Of a stretch of DNA of 64,000 bases, positions 56,352 through 64,000 are shown piece by piece. The stretch is taken from contig SKMK01000021.1 of NCBI GenBank assembly GCA_007121075.1, positions 1-64,000 of the forward strand, written 5' to 3'. The position numbers were made by a program, and so were the translations under genes. Source of the stretch: Syntrophomonadaceae bacterium (GTDB lineage: Bacteria > Bacillota > Dethiobacteria > DTU022). How positions within the stretch are numbered: position 1 is the stretch's first letter; every line of letters starts with the position of its first letter. Below the pieces are notes generated by a model. That model worked only from the letters and a program-made list of their open reading frames with translations, did not search any database and was not told the origin of the DNA.

Positions 56352-57728
56352 TTAGCGGCCGATGCCGCTGTAGGTAAACCCGTATTTGATCAGCTCGTCG
56401 CTGTCGAGCATGTTCCTGCCGTCGACCATGATCTTACTCTTCATGCTCTCCCCCAGTTCGTCCCAGGGCAGGTGGCGGAATTCGTCCCAGTCGGTCAGGA
56501 TCAGGACCGCGTCGCTTTCCCGGGCCGCCTCCGCGGCCGACTTGCAGTAGACCAGGTTCTGCTCCGGGTAAGTCTGCCGGTAGCGCTCCTGGGCCACCGG
56601 GTCGTAGGCCTTGACCCGGGCTCCCATATCGAGCAGCTCCCGGATAATGTCGATCGCCGGCGATTCCCTGATATCGTCGGTGTTCGGCTTAAAAGACAGC
56701 CCCAATACTCCGACCGTGCTGCCCCGGATCACCTTCAGGCTCTGCTGCAGTTTTTCGATCACCTTCTTGCGCTGCTTGCGGTTAACCTCCAAAGCCGCCT
56801 GGACCAGGTCCATGTCGCAGTTGTACTGGCTGCCGGTGAAAAGGATTGAGCGCACGTCCTTGGGGAAGCAGCTGCCGCCCCAGCCGGGGCCGGCATTTAA
56901 AAACCAGGGCCCGATCCTCTTGTCCAGGCCGATCCCCTTGGCCACCTCCACGATATCGGCGCCCACCTTGTCGGCGATGGAAGCAAACTCGTTGATAAAT
57001 GAGATCTTCATGGCCAGGAAAGCGTTGGCCGTATACTTGATCAGCTCCGCGCTGGTGGGGCTGGTGGAAACAAAGGCGGGTAGGCCGTAGCCTTCCGGCC
57101 GCGGCACCGCCTGCGGCGGGGTGAAGGTCTGCTCCAGGATCGGGGCATACATCTGGCGGAGCATGTTCAGGGCCTGCACGTCTTCAGTCCCGACCACGAT
57201 CCGGTCCGGGTAGAGGGTATCGTGCAGGGCCGCCCCTTCCCGCAGGAATTCGGGGTTGGAAGCGACGCTGTACGAACAGCTCACGCCCCTTTCGTCCAGC
57301 TCCTCCCTGATCACCGTCTCCACCCTCCGGGCCGTCCCAATCGGCACAGTGGACTTATTGACAATCACGGGCAGACTTTGGGGGTCCAGGGCCCCACCGA
57401 TCTCTTTAGCCACCGCCTCCACGTAGCTCAGGTCGGTATCGCCGTTGCTTTTGGACGGCGTGCCCACGGCGATAATGACGATATCCGCCTCCGGCAGGTC
57501 CTTAAGCAGATCGCCGGTAAATTTAACCGTTTCTGAATTATCCCGGAGCAGTTCGTCAAGCCCGGGCTCGTAGATAGTGGAAATCCCCCGCTCCAGCTTG
57601 TCGACGATCGATTGATCCTTGTCGACGCAGGTAACCCGGTGGCCCAGGTAGCCCAGGGCCATGCCGGTAGTAAGGCCCACGTAACCGGTGCCAACAATGA
57701 TGATGTTTAGTTTTTCTGCTGTCTTCAA
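56352..57728 (-). CDS. ugd: UDP-glucose 6-dehydrogenase
   Basis: This enzyme makes UDP-glucuronate with NAD+. From the TTG at 57728 it has 458 residues, starting KTAEKLNIIIVGTGYVGLTTG. Visible sites: the NAD motif GTGYVG, the catalytic cysteine in GWGGSCFPKDVR and GLSFKPNTDDIRESP in the C-terminal domain. An in-frame GTG at 57785 would add 19 residues; GAGAGGGG precedes the TTG at about 11 nt, so I prefer the shorter form, but this is uncertain. Confidence 0.94.
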   Translation of the reverse strand: MKTAEKLNIIIVGTGYVGLTTGMALGYLGHRVTCVDKDQSIVDKLERGISTIYEPGLDELLRDNSETVKFTGDLLKDLPEADIVIIAVGTPSKSNGDTDLSYVEAVAKEIGGALDPQSLPVIVNKSTVPIGTARRVETVIREELDERGVSCSYSVASNPEFLREGAALHDTLYPDRIVVGTEDVQALNMLRQMYAPILEQTFTPPQAVPRPEGYGLPAFVSTSPTSAELIKYTANAFLAMKISFINEFASIADKVGADIVEVAKGIGLDKRIGPWFLNAGPGWGGSCFPKDVRSILFTGSQYNCDMDLVQAALEVNRKQRKKVIEKLQQSLKVIRGSTVGVLGLSFKPNTDDIRESPAIDIIRELLDMGARVKAYDPVAQERYRQTYPEQNLVYCKSAAEAARESDAVLILTDWDEFRHLPWDELGESMKSKIMVDGRNMLDSDELIKYGFTYSGIGR

Positions 57729-57905
57729 AGCTTCAAGCACCCCTCTCCCGGAACCGCAGGTTCTTAAAACCCCCGGCTCTTTCACCTGATCCTGATCTAA
57801 AATTTTATATTTAACCTGGTTTCTGATCTATCATACCGGTTCCCGTTCCGGTTAAGATCTCCTATTATCTCCGGGCGCCGTCAATAACAGAGCCGGGCCC
57901 GGCCT

Positions 57906-58820
57906 TTACTGCCGGCCCAGTTTCTTTTTCCACCAGGCCAGGGTTTCTTCCAGGCCTTCCTCCAGGCTCCAGTTTTCCTGCCAGCCAACCACGTCTTTGA
58001 GGCGGCGGGCTTCAGCCAATAGAAGGGATGGATCGTCCGCCGCCGCGGACAGGGCCCCCAGCCTGACCAGGTCCGGCCGGGCTGCCGCTTCGGCCGCTTT
58101 AAAAATTAAATCCTTGAGCACGATCGGGCGGCCGGAGGCGATGTTGACCGGGCCGTTAATATCGCTGTCCAGCAGGGCGCAGAACGCATCGGCCGCGTCC
58201 TTGACGTAAAGGTAGTCGCGGACCTGCTCACCGTGGGTGCAGAGCACTTCTTCCCCGCGCAGCAGGGAAGTAATCACCGAAGGGAGTAACCGGTCCGGGT
58301 TTTCGCCGGGTCCGAACAAAAAGAACAGCCGCCCCCAGGCGCAGCTGATCTGGGCTCCCTCGGCCGCGGCACAGGCCATGCTGTACAGGGCGTTCTTACA
58401 GATCCCGTAGAGGGTCCCCGGGTGCAGTGGAGTCAGCATTTCCTTGCAGTAGCCGTATTCCCAGTCGTACTCGGCGCAGCTTCCGGCCATCACCACCCGC
58501 TCCCCGCCGGTGTCGATAAAAGACTGCAGCAGGCCCAGGCTGGTCCTTACCCAGCGCAGGTTCTCCATGGAACTCCAGTAAAAGCCGGGCGTCACGTCCC
58601 AGGCCAGGTGCAGGAGGTGATTGGGCCTGACTTCCGCCATCAGCCGCAAAACGTGCTCGGCGTTGTGCAGGTCGGCGGTATGCCAATGCACCCGTTCCCG
58701 GGAATAATTGCCCTGCTCTCGGGAACTGACCGCATGGACTTCAAAACCCCTTTTTACCAGGGGCTCCAGGCAGTGCCTGCCGATAAAGCCGCTGGCTCCG
58801 GTAATCATTACTTTTTTCAT
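57906..58820 (-). CDS. NAD(P)-dependent 4-keto-6-deoxysugar reductase/epimerase (SDR family)
   Basis: This 304-residue SDR has TGASGFIGRHC, HLLHLAWDVTPGFYW, SCAEYDWEYGYC-like (AGSCAEYDWEYG) and YGICKNALY, the catalytic Tyr-Lys. It resembles CDP-abequose/paratose synthases and GDP-6-deoxysugar reductases. With rfbF, rfbG, an RfbC-like epimerase and a C-methyltransferase it would finish a CDP-activated deoxysugar. Its ATG overlaps the stop of the RfbC-like gene by 4 bp (ATGA); a slightly later ATG at the second Met is also possible. Confidence 0.85.
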   Translation of the reverse strand: MKKVMITGASGFIGRHCLEPLVKRGFEVHAVSSREQGNYSRERVHWHTADLHNAEHVLRLMAEVRPNHLLHLAWDVTPGFYWSSMENLRWVRTSLGLLQSFIDTGGERVVMAGSCAEYDWEYGYCKEMLTPLHPGTLYGICKNALYSMACAAAEGAQISCAWGRLFFLFGPGENPDRLLPSVITSLLRGEEVLCTHGEQVRDYLYVKDAADAFCALLDSDINGPVNIASGRPIVLKDLIFKAAEAAARPDLVRLGALSAAADDPSLLLAEARRLKDVVGWQENWSLEEGLEETLAWWKKKLGRQ

Positions 58821-59347
58821 CCTTCGTAATCCGGCCACTGCCGGTCCTTATCCGAAAGTACCGGATCGGGAACCGGCCAATCAATGCCGAAAGCCGGATC
58901 GTTCCACCTCACTCCCCGGGCGTATTCTGGAGCAAAAAACTCGAACATCAGGTAATTAATGAGGGTCTCGTCTTCTAAAGTCTGGAACCCGTGCGCAAAT
59001 CCTTCCGGCACATAGAGCAGCTGCCCGCTGCCGGCTTTAAGCTCCACCCCCAGCCACCGGCGGTGGGTTTCCGAGCTCTTGCGCAGGTCGATGATCACAT
59101 CATAAATAGAGCCCTGCAGGCACTGCACCAGCTTGGCCTCGGCATAAGGGGGATCCTGGAAATGCATCCCCCGCAGGATGCCCCGGCGGGCGTTATAGGA
59201 AAGGTTGACCTGGGCTATTTCAGAGCGCAGGCCCTGATATGCAAATTCCCGGCCGCAAAAAGTGCGGGCCAAAAACCCGCGCTCGTCTTCTTTCGGTTCC
59301 GGAACGATCAGGTAAGCGCCGGCCAGGGCGGTATTTATAAATCGCAT
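58817..59347 (-). CDS. RfbC-type sugar 3,5-epimerase (cupin)
   Basis: This 176-residue cupin belongs to the dTDP-4-dehydrorhamnose 3,5-epimerase family: LIVPEPKEDERGFLARTF, RGMHFQDPPYAEAKLVQCLQG-like catalytic His region (RGMHFQ) and FAHGFQTLEDET. Here no dTDP-sugar genes are near, so it probably acts on the CDP-4-keto-6-deoxysugar, perhaps as a 3- or 5-epimerase. It is coupled to the downstream reductase (4 bp overlap). Confidence 0.9.
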   Translation of the reverse strand: MRFINTALAGAYLIVPEPKEDERGFLARTFCGREFAYQGLRSEIAQVNLSYNARRGILRGMHFQDPPYAEAKLVQCLQGSIYDVIIDLRKSSETHRRWLGVELKAGSGQLLYVPEGFAHGFQTLEDETLINYLMFEFFAPEYARGVRWNDPAFGIDWPVPDPVLSDKDRQWPDYEG

Positions 59348-59375
59348 CTCCGGGCCGCCTCCTTTCCGACGCAGC

Positions 59376-59942
59376 CTAGGGGCTGAAAATAACCGAGCGC
59401 ACCGCCTCGATCTCCGGCTCGATCTCCTCGATCAGCTCCAGGACCCGTTCCGACTGATCCATGTCCAGTTCCCCGTCTTCTTCCAGGATCATGGCTATCA
59501 CATCAGTTACTTCACCGACCAGGTCCTCCAACCGGTCCAGGGCGGTGAGCCATTTTCCCCCGTCCAGCTCCCATTCCCGGTCGCCGCGGACGATGATTAC
59601 ATCCCAGGTTTCAATTTCTTCCGCTGCGGGGAATTCAGTGTCGAGGTGCCTGTCCCTGACCGCTTCAATATCTTCCCTGTGCTCCCGCAGCCACTGCCGC
59701 CTTTCTTCGTCGTATTCAAAAGGCATGTCGTCTTCCGAATGCGGGTCCTTACTCCAGCCCTGCAGGTCGATCTTGACCCCGGGCAACAGCGCGGTCATCT
59801 CTTCCACGTAGTCGTTGATGGCCACCAGGGCCTCTTCGTCAACTTCCGGTTCTTCTTCCTCCGGCTCGCACCCGGCAGTGGCCAGGCTAAAAACCGCCAG
59901 CCCCGCTGCCAGTGCCGCGACCAGGGTTATTTTTTTGATCAA
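59376..59942 (-). CDS. Predicted lipoprotein, unknown function
   Basis: This 188-residue protein has a signal peptide ending in a lipobox (LATAGC, Cys at about residue 24), followed by a Glu-rich stretch (EPEEEEPEVDEE). The mature part is predicted mostly helical with many Asp and Glu, and no known motif. It sits between the C-methyltransferase and the RfbC-like gene in the same operon (28 to 48 bp gaps), so it may serve the surface glycan, but nothing in the sequence says how. Confidence 0.8.
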   Translation of the reverse strand: MIKKITLVAALAAGLAVFSLATAGCEPEEEEPEVDEEALVAINDYVEEMTALLPGVKIDLQGWSKDPHSEDDMPFEYDEERRQWLREHREDIEAVRDRHLDTEFPAAEEIETWDVIIVRGDREWELDGGKWLTALDRLEDLVGEVTDVIAMILEEDGELDMDQSERVLELIEEIEPEIEAVRSVIFSP

Positions 59943-59990
59943 CAGCGCACCCCCTCACGGCCTTTTTTCTCAAAGCTTGATTTTTGAACC

Positions 59991-61268
59991 TCAACTTATT
60001 TCAACTTCCGGGATCAGGGTCACGAACCGGCCGCCCCACTTCCTGATCCCTTCCATCTGGGCCATTATTTCCTGTTTCAGGTTCCAGGGCAGGATCAGCA
60101 GGTAGTCGGGCCTGGTTTCAAAAATCCGCTCCGGTTCATAGATCGGGATCCGGCTCCCCGGCAAATAGCGCCCCTGCTTGTGCGGATTTATATCCACCGT
60201 GTAATCGATAAATTCCGGCCCGATGCCGCAATAATTGAGAAGGGTGTTCCCCTTGGCCGGGGCCCCGTACCCACAGATGGTCCGGCCCTCCTTTTTAGCC
60301 CCGATCAGGAATTTCAGGATTTCGTACTTGCTCTGGCGGGCTTTATTTTCAAAGTCCAGGTAAGTATTGAGCTCTTTTAAGCCATTCTTCTCCTCGTTGT
60401 CCAGCAGTTCCTTCAACCGGCCGGTCTGCATACACACCTGGTCTTCATCCCGGCAGGCATAGATGCGAAGCGATCCGCCGTGGGTCCGGAGCAGCTCGGC
60501 ATCATAAAGCAGCAGGCCGTGGGCTCCAAAAATACGCTCGGCGGTGGTGAGCGAAAAGTAGGAGTAGTGTTCATGGTAGATGGTGTCAAACTGGTTTTCT
60601 TCGATCAGGCTGAGCAGGTGCGGGAATTCCATGCTTACCACCCCGTCCGGTTTGAGCAGAGCCTTTAAACCCTGCATCAGGTCGTTGGTATCCGGGATAT
60701 GGGCCAGGACGTTGTTGCCCACCACCAGGTCGGCCTGCCTGCCTGCGCCGACCAGTTCCTCAGCCAGGGCAGAGTCAAAAAACCGGGCTATCGTTTCGAT
60801 CCCTTCTTCCCGGGCCGACTCGACTACGTTGGAAGCGGGCTCGATCCCCAGTACGGGGATTCCCAATTCTTTAAAATAACGCAGCAGGTAGCCGTCGTTA
60901 CTGCCGATCTCGACCACCCTGCTGCTATGATCCAGGTTAAAGCGCTGTACTGCCAGCCGGGTGTAGTGGCGGGCATGTTCCAGCCAGCTTTCTGAAAACG
61001 AAGAAAAGTAGGCGTATTCGCAGAAAATATCCTCCGGGCTGCTCATCTCCTCGAGCTGGACCAGGAAGCACTCGTGGCAGACATAAACGTGGAGCGGATA
61101 AAAGGGCTCCATTTTAACCAGGTCTTCCGGATCCAGGTAGGAGTTGGACAGGGGCGACACCCCCAGATCGACAAAGGTATACATAAGCGGCGTCCGGCAA
61201 AACCGGCAGCGCCGCTCTCCTGTTTCTTCAGTAACCGGGTACTCCCCCCTGCTGTCCGCTGGTTTCAA
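59991..61268 (-). CDS. Sugar C-methyltransferase (zinc-finger SAM type)
   Basis: This 425-residue protein starts with a zinc-ribbon-like cysteine set (CRFCRTPLMYTFVDLG, plus CHECF) followed by a SAM-binding Rossmann domain (VVEIGSNDGYLLRYF, then VLAHIPDTNDLM) and a C-terminal domain with YGAPAKGNTLLNYCG. This is the TylCIII/NovU-type C-methyltransferase architecture, acting on NDP-4-keto-6-deoxysugars at C-3 or C-5. Its presence with rfbF, rfbG, an RfbC-like epimerase and a reductase predicts a branched-chain 6-deoxysugar. The start is ATG at 61268, with the sortase gene ending 35 bp upstream. Confidence 0.92.
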   Translation of the reverse strand: MKPADSRGEYPVTEETGERRCRFCRTPLMYTFVDLGVSPLSNSYLDPEDLVKMEPFYPLHVYVCHECFLVQLEEMSSPEDIFCEYAYFSSFSESWLEHARHYTRLAVQRFNLDHSSRVVEIGSNDGYLLRYFKELGIPVLGIEPASNVVESAREEGIETIARFFDSALAEELVGAGRQADLVVGNNVLAHIPDTNDLMQGLKALLKPDGVVSMEFPHLLSLIEENQFDTIYHEHYSYFSLTTAERIFGAHGLLLYDAELLRTHGGSLRIYACRDEDQVCMQTGRLKELLDNEEKNGLKELNTYLDFENKARQSKYEILKFLIGAKKEGRTICGYGAPAKGNTLLNYCGIGPEFIDYTVDINPHKQGRYLPGSRIPIYEPERIFETRPDYLLILPWNLKQEIMAQMEGIRKWGGRFVTLIPEVEIS

Positions 61269-61303
61269 TGGCCATGCTCTCCCTTGATGGGAATCAGATC
61301 GTC

Positions 61304-62005
61304 TTAATTCACTTCCGGCGCACTGGCCGGTCTTTCCTTAACCTCGACCAGCCTGCCCCGGGCCATGAGCCGGTAATCGGGGTTGGAGACGTGCGGCGGC
61401 TCACAGGTCTGCAAGGTAATGGCCGGGTAATCGGTACTGTGGATCGGTTCCCAGTCGTACTTGTCGAACACTTCCACCCATTCCACTTCGTAAATGAAAC
61501 GGTAGCCGTCTTCCACGTCCAGGTAGATCTCGTCGCCTTCTTCCAGCTTGTCGATGTTCAGGAAGAAATTCCAGCGTCCGGCCCGGTGGCCGGCAAAGGC
61601 CACGTTGCCCCTTTCGGTGCTCGGCAGGTCGCTCATCTGGAAGTGGGTCGGTCCCTGGTCGAGCAGCTGTTCGTCAAAGACATCTCCGCCGCCCACCGCG
61701 GCCAGCTCCACGTCGATGGCCGGGATAATCAGTTTCATCGGCTGCCATTCTGTGATTTCAATTACATCCGGCGGCTCCTCGAACATATTCCTGAACCCGG
61801 CCGTGCGTTCAAACTCTTCCATCAACTGTTCCTGCCGGTGGCTGACCATCAGGCGTTCATACCCGGTATAGCCGAGCACGCCCAGTCCGGCCACGATCAA
61901 GACCGCGGCCAGGACCCGGTAAAACATGGTCATTCCGGCTGCCCTTTTTCTTTTCCTGTTTTCACTGCGCGAACCGCTAGATTGAATCCTCCGCGAAGCG
62001 CCCAT
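61304..62005 (-). CDS. Class D sortase
   Basis: This 233-residue transpeptidase has a basic N-terminus, a membrane anchor (RVLAAVLIVAGLGVLGYTGY) and a sortase domain: catalytic His in FAGHRAG, the Cys in LQTCEPPH and the Arg in RLMARGRL. The segment order fits class D (as in spore-forming Bacillota). It precedes the C-methyltransferase by 35 bp in the same direction and is near a surface-type MORN-BIG2 protein on the other strand. Its sorting substrate was not identified in the window. Confidence 0.92.
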   Translation of the reverse strand: MGASRRIQSSGSRSENRKRKRAAGMTMFYRVLAAVLIVAGLGVLGYTGYERLMVSHRQEQLMEEFERTAGFRNMFEEPPDVIEITEWQPMKLIIPAIDVELAAVGGGDVFDEQLLDQGPTHFQMSDLPSTERGNVAFAGHRAGRWNFFLNIDKLEEGDEIYLDVEDGYRFIYEVEWVEVFDKYDWEPIHSTDYPAITLQTCEPPHVSNPDYRLMARGRLVEVKERPASAPEVN

Positions 62006-62035
62006 TTTCTTTTCCTCCCTGTGTGGTAAGTTTCT

Positions 62036-62701
62036 TTATTTCATGCTGTTTGGTCCCTGATCCAGGCCGAGTCCCTTCAAGGCCCGGTCGTAACTTTCAA
62101 TCAACTGTCCTTCGTCTTCGGTATTTTCAATCACGCTGACCTTGGCCCGCTCGATCCAGCGCTCCCTGATCGCCCCGGCAATCTTTTCATCGAGGGCGAT
62201 AATCCGGTTCGCCTTTTCATATATTTTTTGTTCCAGCCGCTGCAGGGCCTTGATGGCGAGCCCGTTTTTCAAATTTCCCTGTTCGATCAACGCATCCGGC
62301 CACAGCTCCCTGAATTCCGCCACCAGCGGGACCCGGTAGTATTCGCTCAGCTTCATGGCCGGCACGACCGCCGTCAGGGGCGGCGCCTTGACGATAATCA
62401 AATCCGGTTTGGGCAGGTTTTTGCCCTGCTTTCCGGTCATGCGGGCAAATTTAAAGTTGGCTATCGCTTTCTTGATGCCGCTCATCTCGCGCTTATAGGG
62501 CACGTTGAAAGCGATCACAGTCAACCCGTTTTTATGGAACAGGCCGATCTTTTTTTGGCCCAGGTCCATATCAACGGCTTTACTGCTGGTTAAGGTTGTG
62601 ACAGCATGGCCCCGGGATGCCATTTCCCGGCCCAGCTTGAACAGCCGATCGTCTCCCTTCCCGCTTGCATCCAGGGACTGGGAAATGATAAATATATTCA
62701 T
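62036..62701 (-). CDS. Stand-alone N-terminal half of a GT4-type glycosyltransferase
   Basis: This 221-residue protein resembles only the acceptor-binding N-terminal domain of GT4 enzymes: FIISQSLDASGKGDDRLFKLGREM, then VKAPPLTAVVPAMKL, VAEFRELWPDA and RIIALDEKIAG, ending after VIENTED where the donor domain would start. No donor domain follows within the window, and the stop codon is followed 30 bp later by the sortase gene. So it is either a truncated enzyme or a half-protein that works with a partner. AGGAAAGG precedes the ATG. Confidence 0.8.
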   Translation of the reverse strand: MNIFIISQSLDASGKGDDRLFKLGREMASRGHAVTTLTSSKAVDMDLGQKKIGLFHKNGLTVIAFNVPYKREMSGIKKAIANFKFARMTGKQGKNLPKPDLIIVKAPPLTAVVPAMKLSEYYRVPLVAEFRELWPDALIEQGNLKNGLAIKALQRLEQKIYEKANRIIALDEKIAGAIRERWIERAKVSVIENTEDEGQLIESYDRALKGLGLDQGPNSMK

Positions 62702-62915
62702 GTAGTCGATAAACCTTTCCTGTGACGTAATCTGTGTTAACGGCTTCGATTAATATTATACAATATCTTGGCAAGCTTTTCTGCAAAAATAAGCAATTTT
62801 TACCTGCTGGCCTTAAAAAATTTCACCGCCCCCCGGTAGGATTTGGGGCCTTGACCACGAATTGTTACCATAATATATTTGGTCAAATTGTTGCCGAAAG
62901 GGAAGGGATAACCAG

Positions 62916-64000
62916 TTGAAATTGACCCTGCGCATCGCCATCTTGGCCGCGCTGGCCTTAGTCCTGGGAGCACTGTTCTTTTTTAACACCCCGGAGGAAA
63001 CCGAGCGCTACTCGGGCGAAACCAGGAACGGCCTGCCCCACGGCTTCGGAATCTGGGAACATGCCAGCGGCGTCTACTACGCCGGCCACTTCCGGGAAGG
63101 CGAACGGCACGGCCGCGGCACCTGGATCCATCCCGATGGCATCAAGTATGCCGGCCTGTGGGAACACGGCCAGTACCACGGCCGCGGCACCCTGATCCTG
63201 CCGGGTGGCGCCCGCTATATCGGGGAATGGGAACACGGCCAGAAACACGGCCCCGGTATCCACCGCCAGCCGGATGGCACCACCTATACCGGCTGGTGGG
63301 TGGACGACAGGCGGGAAGGCTTCGGGATCATGGAAAAACCCGGCGGTTACATCTACAGGGGCCAGTGGCTGAACGGCCTCCGCCACGGCGAGGGCACAGC
63401 CGTCTACCCTGACGGCAGCGAATACCACGGCCAGTGGCTGAACGACAACCGCCACGGCCAGGGAACCATGGTTTATCCTGACGGATCGGTCTATGAGGGC
63501 GGCTGGGCCCGGGACAAGAAACACGGCGAAGGCACCCTGACCTGCCCCGAGGGCACGGTCAAAACCGCGACCTGGAATGAAGGCCGCCTCCGGGAAGTGC
63601 CGATCGAATCGATCTCCCTTGATCCGGCTAGCTTAAGCCTGGTGGCCGGCGGCGAAAGCGCCACCCTCGAAGTTGAAATATCGCCGGAGGATGCCACCGA
63701 ACAGGAACTGGAGTGGGAAAGCAGCAACCCCGATATTGCGGCGGTAGAAGACGGCGAAGTCCGGCCCCTTTCCACCGGCAGCGCCACCATCACCGCCACC
63801 AGCGCCTGCGGCAACCATACCGCCGTCTGCACCGTCACCATCCGCACCACCGCGGTTGGGGTTAGCGGTGTCAGCTTAGACCGCCGCTCGATTACCATGC
63901 AGGTCGGCGAAACGGCCCACCTGGGCGCCTCGATCAGGCCGGCTGGCGCCACCAATACCGCCGTCAGCTGGAGTTCGAGCGATGCTTCCGTAGCCGCCGT
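62916..64000 (+). CDS. Surface protein with MORN repeats and BIG2 domains, 3' end cut
   Basis: A frame opens at TTG 62916 (site AAGGGA 8-10 nt upstream) and stays open to the window end (361 codons). An N-terminal signal anchor (TLRIAILAALALVLGALFFF) is followed by about eight MORN repeats (residues about 30-225; YxGxWxxGxxHGxGTxxxPDG pattern, for example GEWEHGQKHGPG and GQWLNDNRHGQG). From residue about 228 a BIG2 Ig-like domain begins (ISLDPASLSLVAGGESATLEV, ending near 312) and a second (VSLDRRSITMQVGETAHL) is cut. Such proteins are usually extracellular. Minus-strand frames over it are shadows. Confidence 0.9.
   Translation, partial: MKLTLRIAILAALALVLGALFFFNTPEETERYSGETRNGLPHGFGIWEHASGVYYAGHFREGERHGRGTWIHPDGIKYAGLWEHGQYHGRGTLILPGGARYIGEWEHGQKHGPGIHRQPDGTTYTGWWVDDRREGFGIMEKPGGYIYRGQWLNGLRHGEGTAVYPDGSEYHGQWLNDNRHGQGTMVYPDGSVYEGGWARDKKHGEGTLTCPEGTVKTATWNEGRLREVPIESISLDPASLSLVAGGESATLEVEISPEDATEQELEWESSNPDIAAVEDGEVRPLSTGSATITATSACGNHTAVCTVTIRTTAVGVSGVSLDRRSITMQVGETAHLGASIRPAGATNTAVSWSSSDASVAA

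Noticed and set aside
62958-63955. Long minus-strand open frames over the MORN-BIG2 gene
   Set aside because: The MORN repeat pattern is unmistakable on the plus strand; the minus frames are low-complexity shadows rich in Ala, Val and Pro.

Overview
The window looks like a chromosome segment of a Gram-positive, probably anaerobic, spore-former-type Bacillota (class Clostridia or a close relative). This rests on what is visible: strong AGGAGG-type ribosome binding sites, a tryptophan T-box, a ykkC-family (PRPP-type) riboswitch, a CIRCE element on groESL, the three-part PurS/PurQ/PurL enzyme, LytR-CpsA-Psr proteins, a class D sortase, a corrinoid methyltransferase pair, and a K+-dependent-type membrane pyrophosphatase. 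I cannot name a genus. Most of the window is GC-rich; the first 2.9 kb, the toxin-antitoxin pair at 48.6-49.5 kb and some gaps are clearly more AT-rich.

Region 1 (1-5.5 kb): an MttB-type methyltransferase and its corrinoid protein, with a divergent GntR/FCD regulator, then a thiolase and an acyl-CoA dehydrogenase. Region 2 (5.7-21.8 kb, all minus strand): a nearly complete purine operon read permease-purE-purB-purC-purS-purQ-purL-purF-hppA-purM-purN-purH-purD. It starts at a ykkC-family riboswitch whose 3' end overlaps an intrinsic terminator. A membrane pyrophosphatase gene sits between purF and purM, followed by its own terminator and a small repeat patch. Region 3 (22-28 kb): a Trp T-box driving a TrpB2-type tryptophan synthase beta chain, groES-groEL with CIRCE, a small Cys-tailed protein with a YfcE-type phosphodiesterase, and a DUF368 (undecaprenyl-phosphate translocase family) protein.

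Region 4 (28-62.7 kb) is a large surface-polysaccharide locus. It holds a priming sugar phosphotransferase, several glycosyltransferases, two LCP ligases, sugar-nucleotide enzymes (Ugd; a CDP-sugar set of RfbF, RfbG, an RfbC-like epimerase, a reductase and a C-methyltransferase pointing to a branched 6-deoxysugar), a Wzx flippase, and an ABC exporter with two ATPase domains fused in one chain. Its most striking part is a phosphonate block (36.1-44.3 kb): PEP mutase fused to a cytidylyltransferase, phosphonopyruvate decarboxylase, a second nucleotidyltransferase, an iron-type alcohol dehydrogenase and three LicD-family transferases. Together they predict synthesis, CTP activation and transfer of a phosphonate, most likely 2-hydroxyethylphosphonate, onto the exported glycan. 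Two near-identical 150-bp inverted-repeat elements (MITE-like, same orientation) lie at 36.0 and 54.0 kb.

Region 5 (61.3-64 kb): a class D sortase and, divergent from it, the start of a surface protein with MORN repeats followed by Ig-like BIG2 domains, cut by the window end. Two genes (purS, phosphonopyruvate decarboxylase) appear to use non-standard start codons (CTG, ATT), each supported by ribosome-binding-site spacing and family N-termini.
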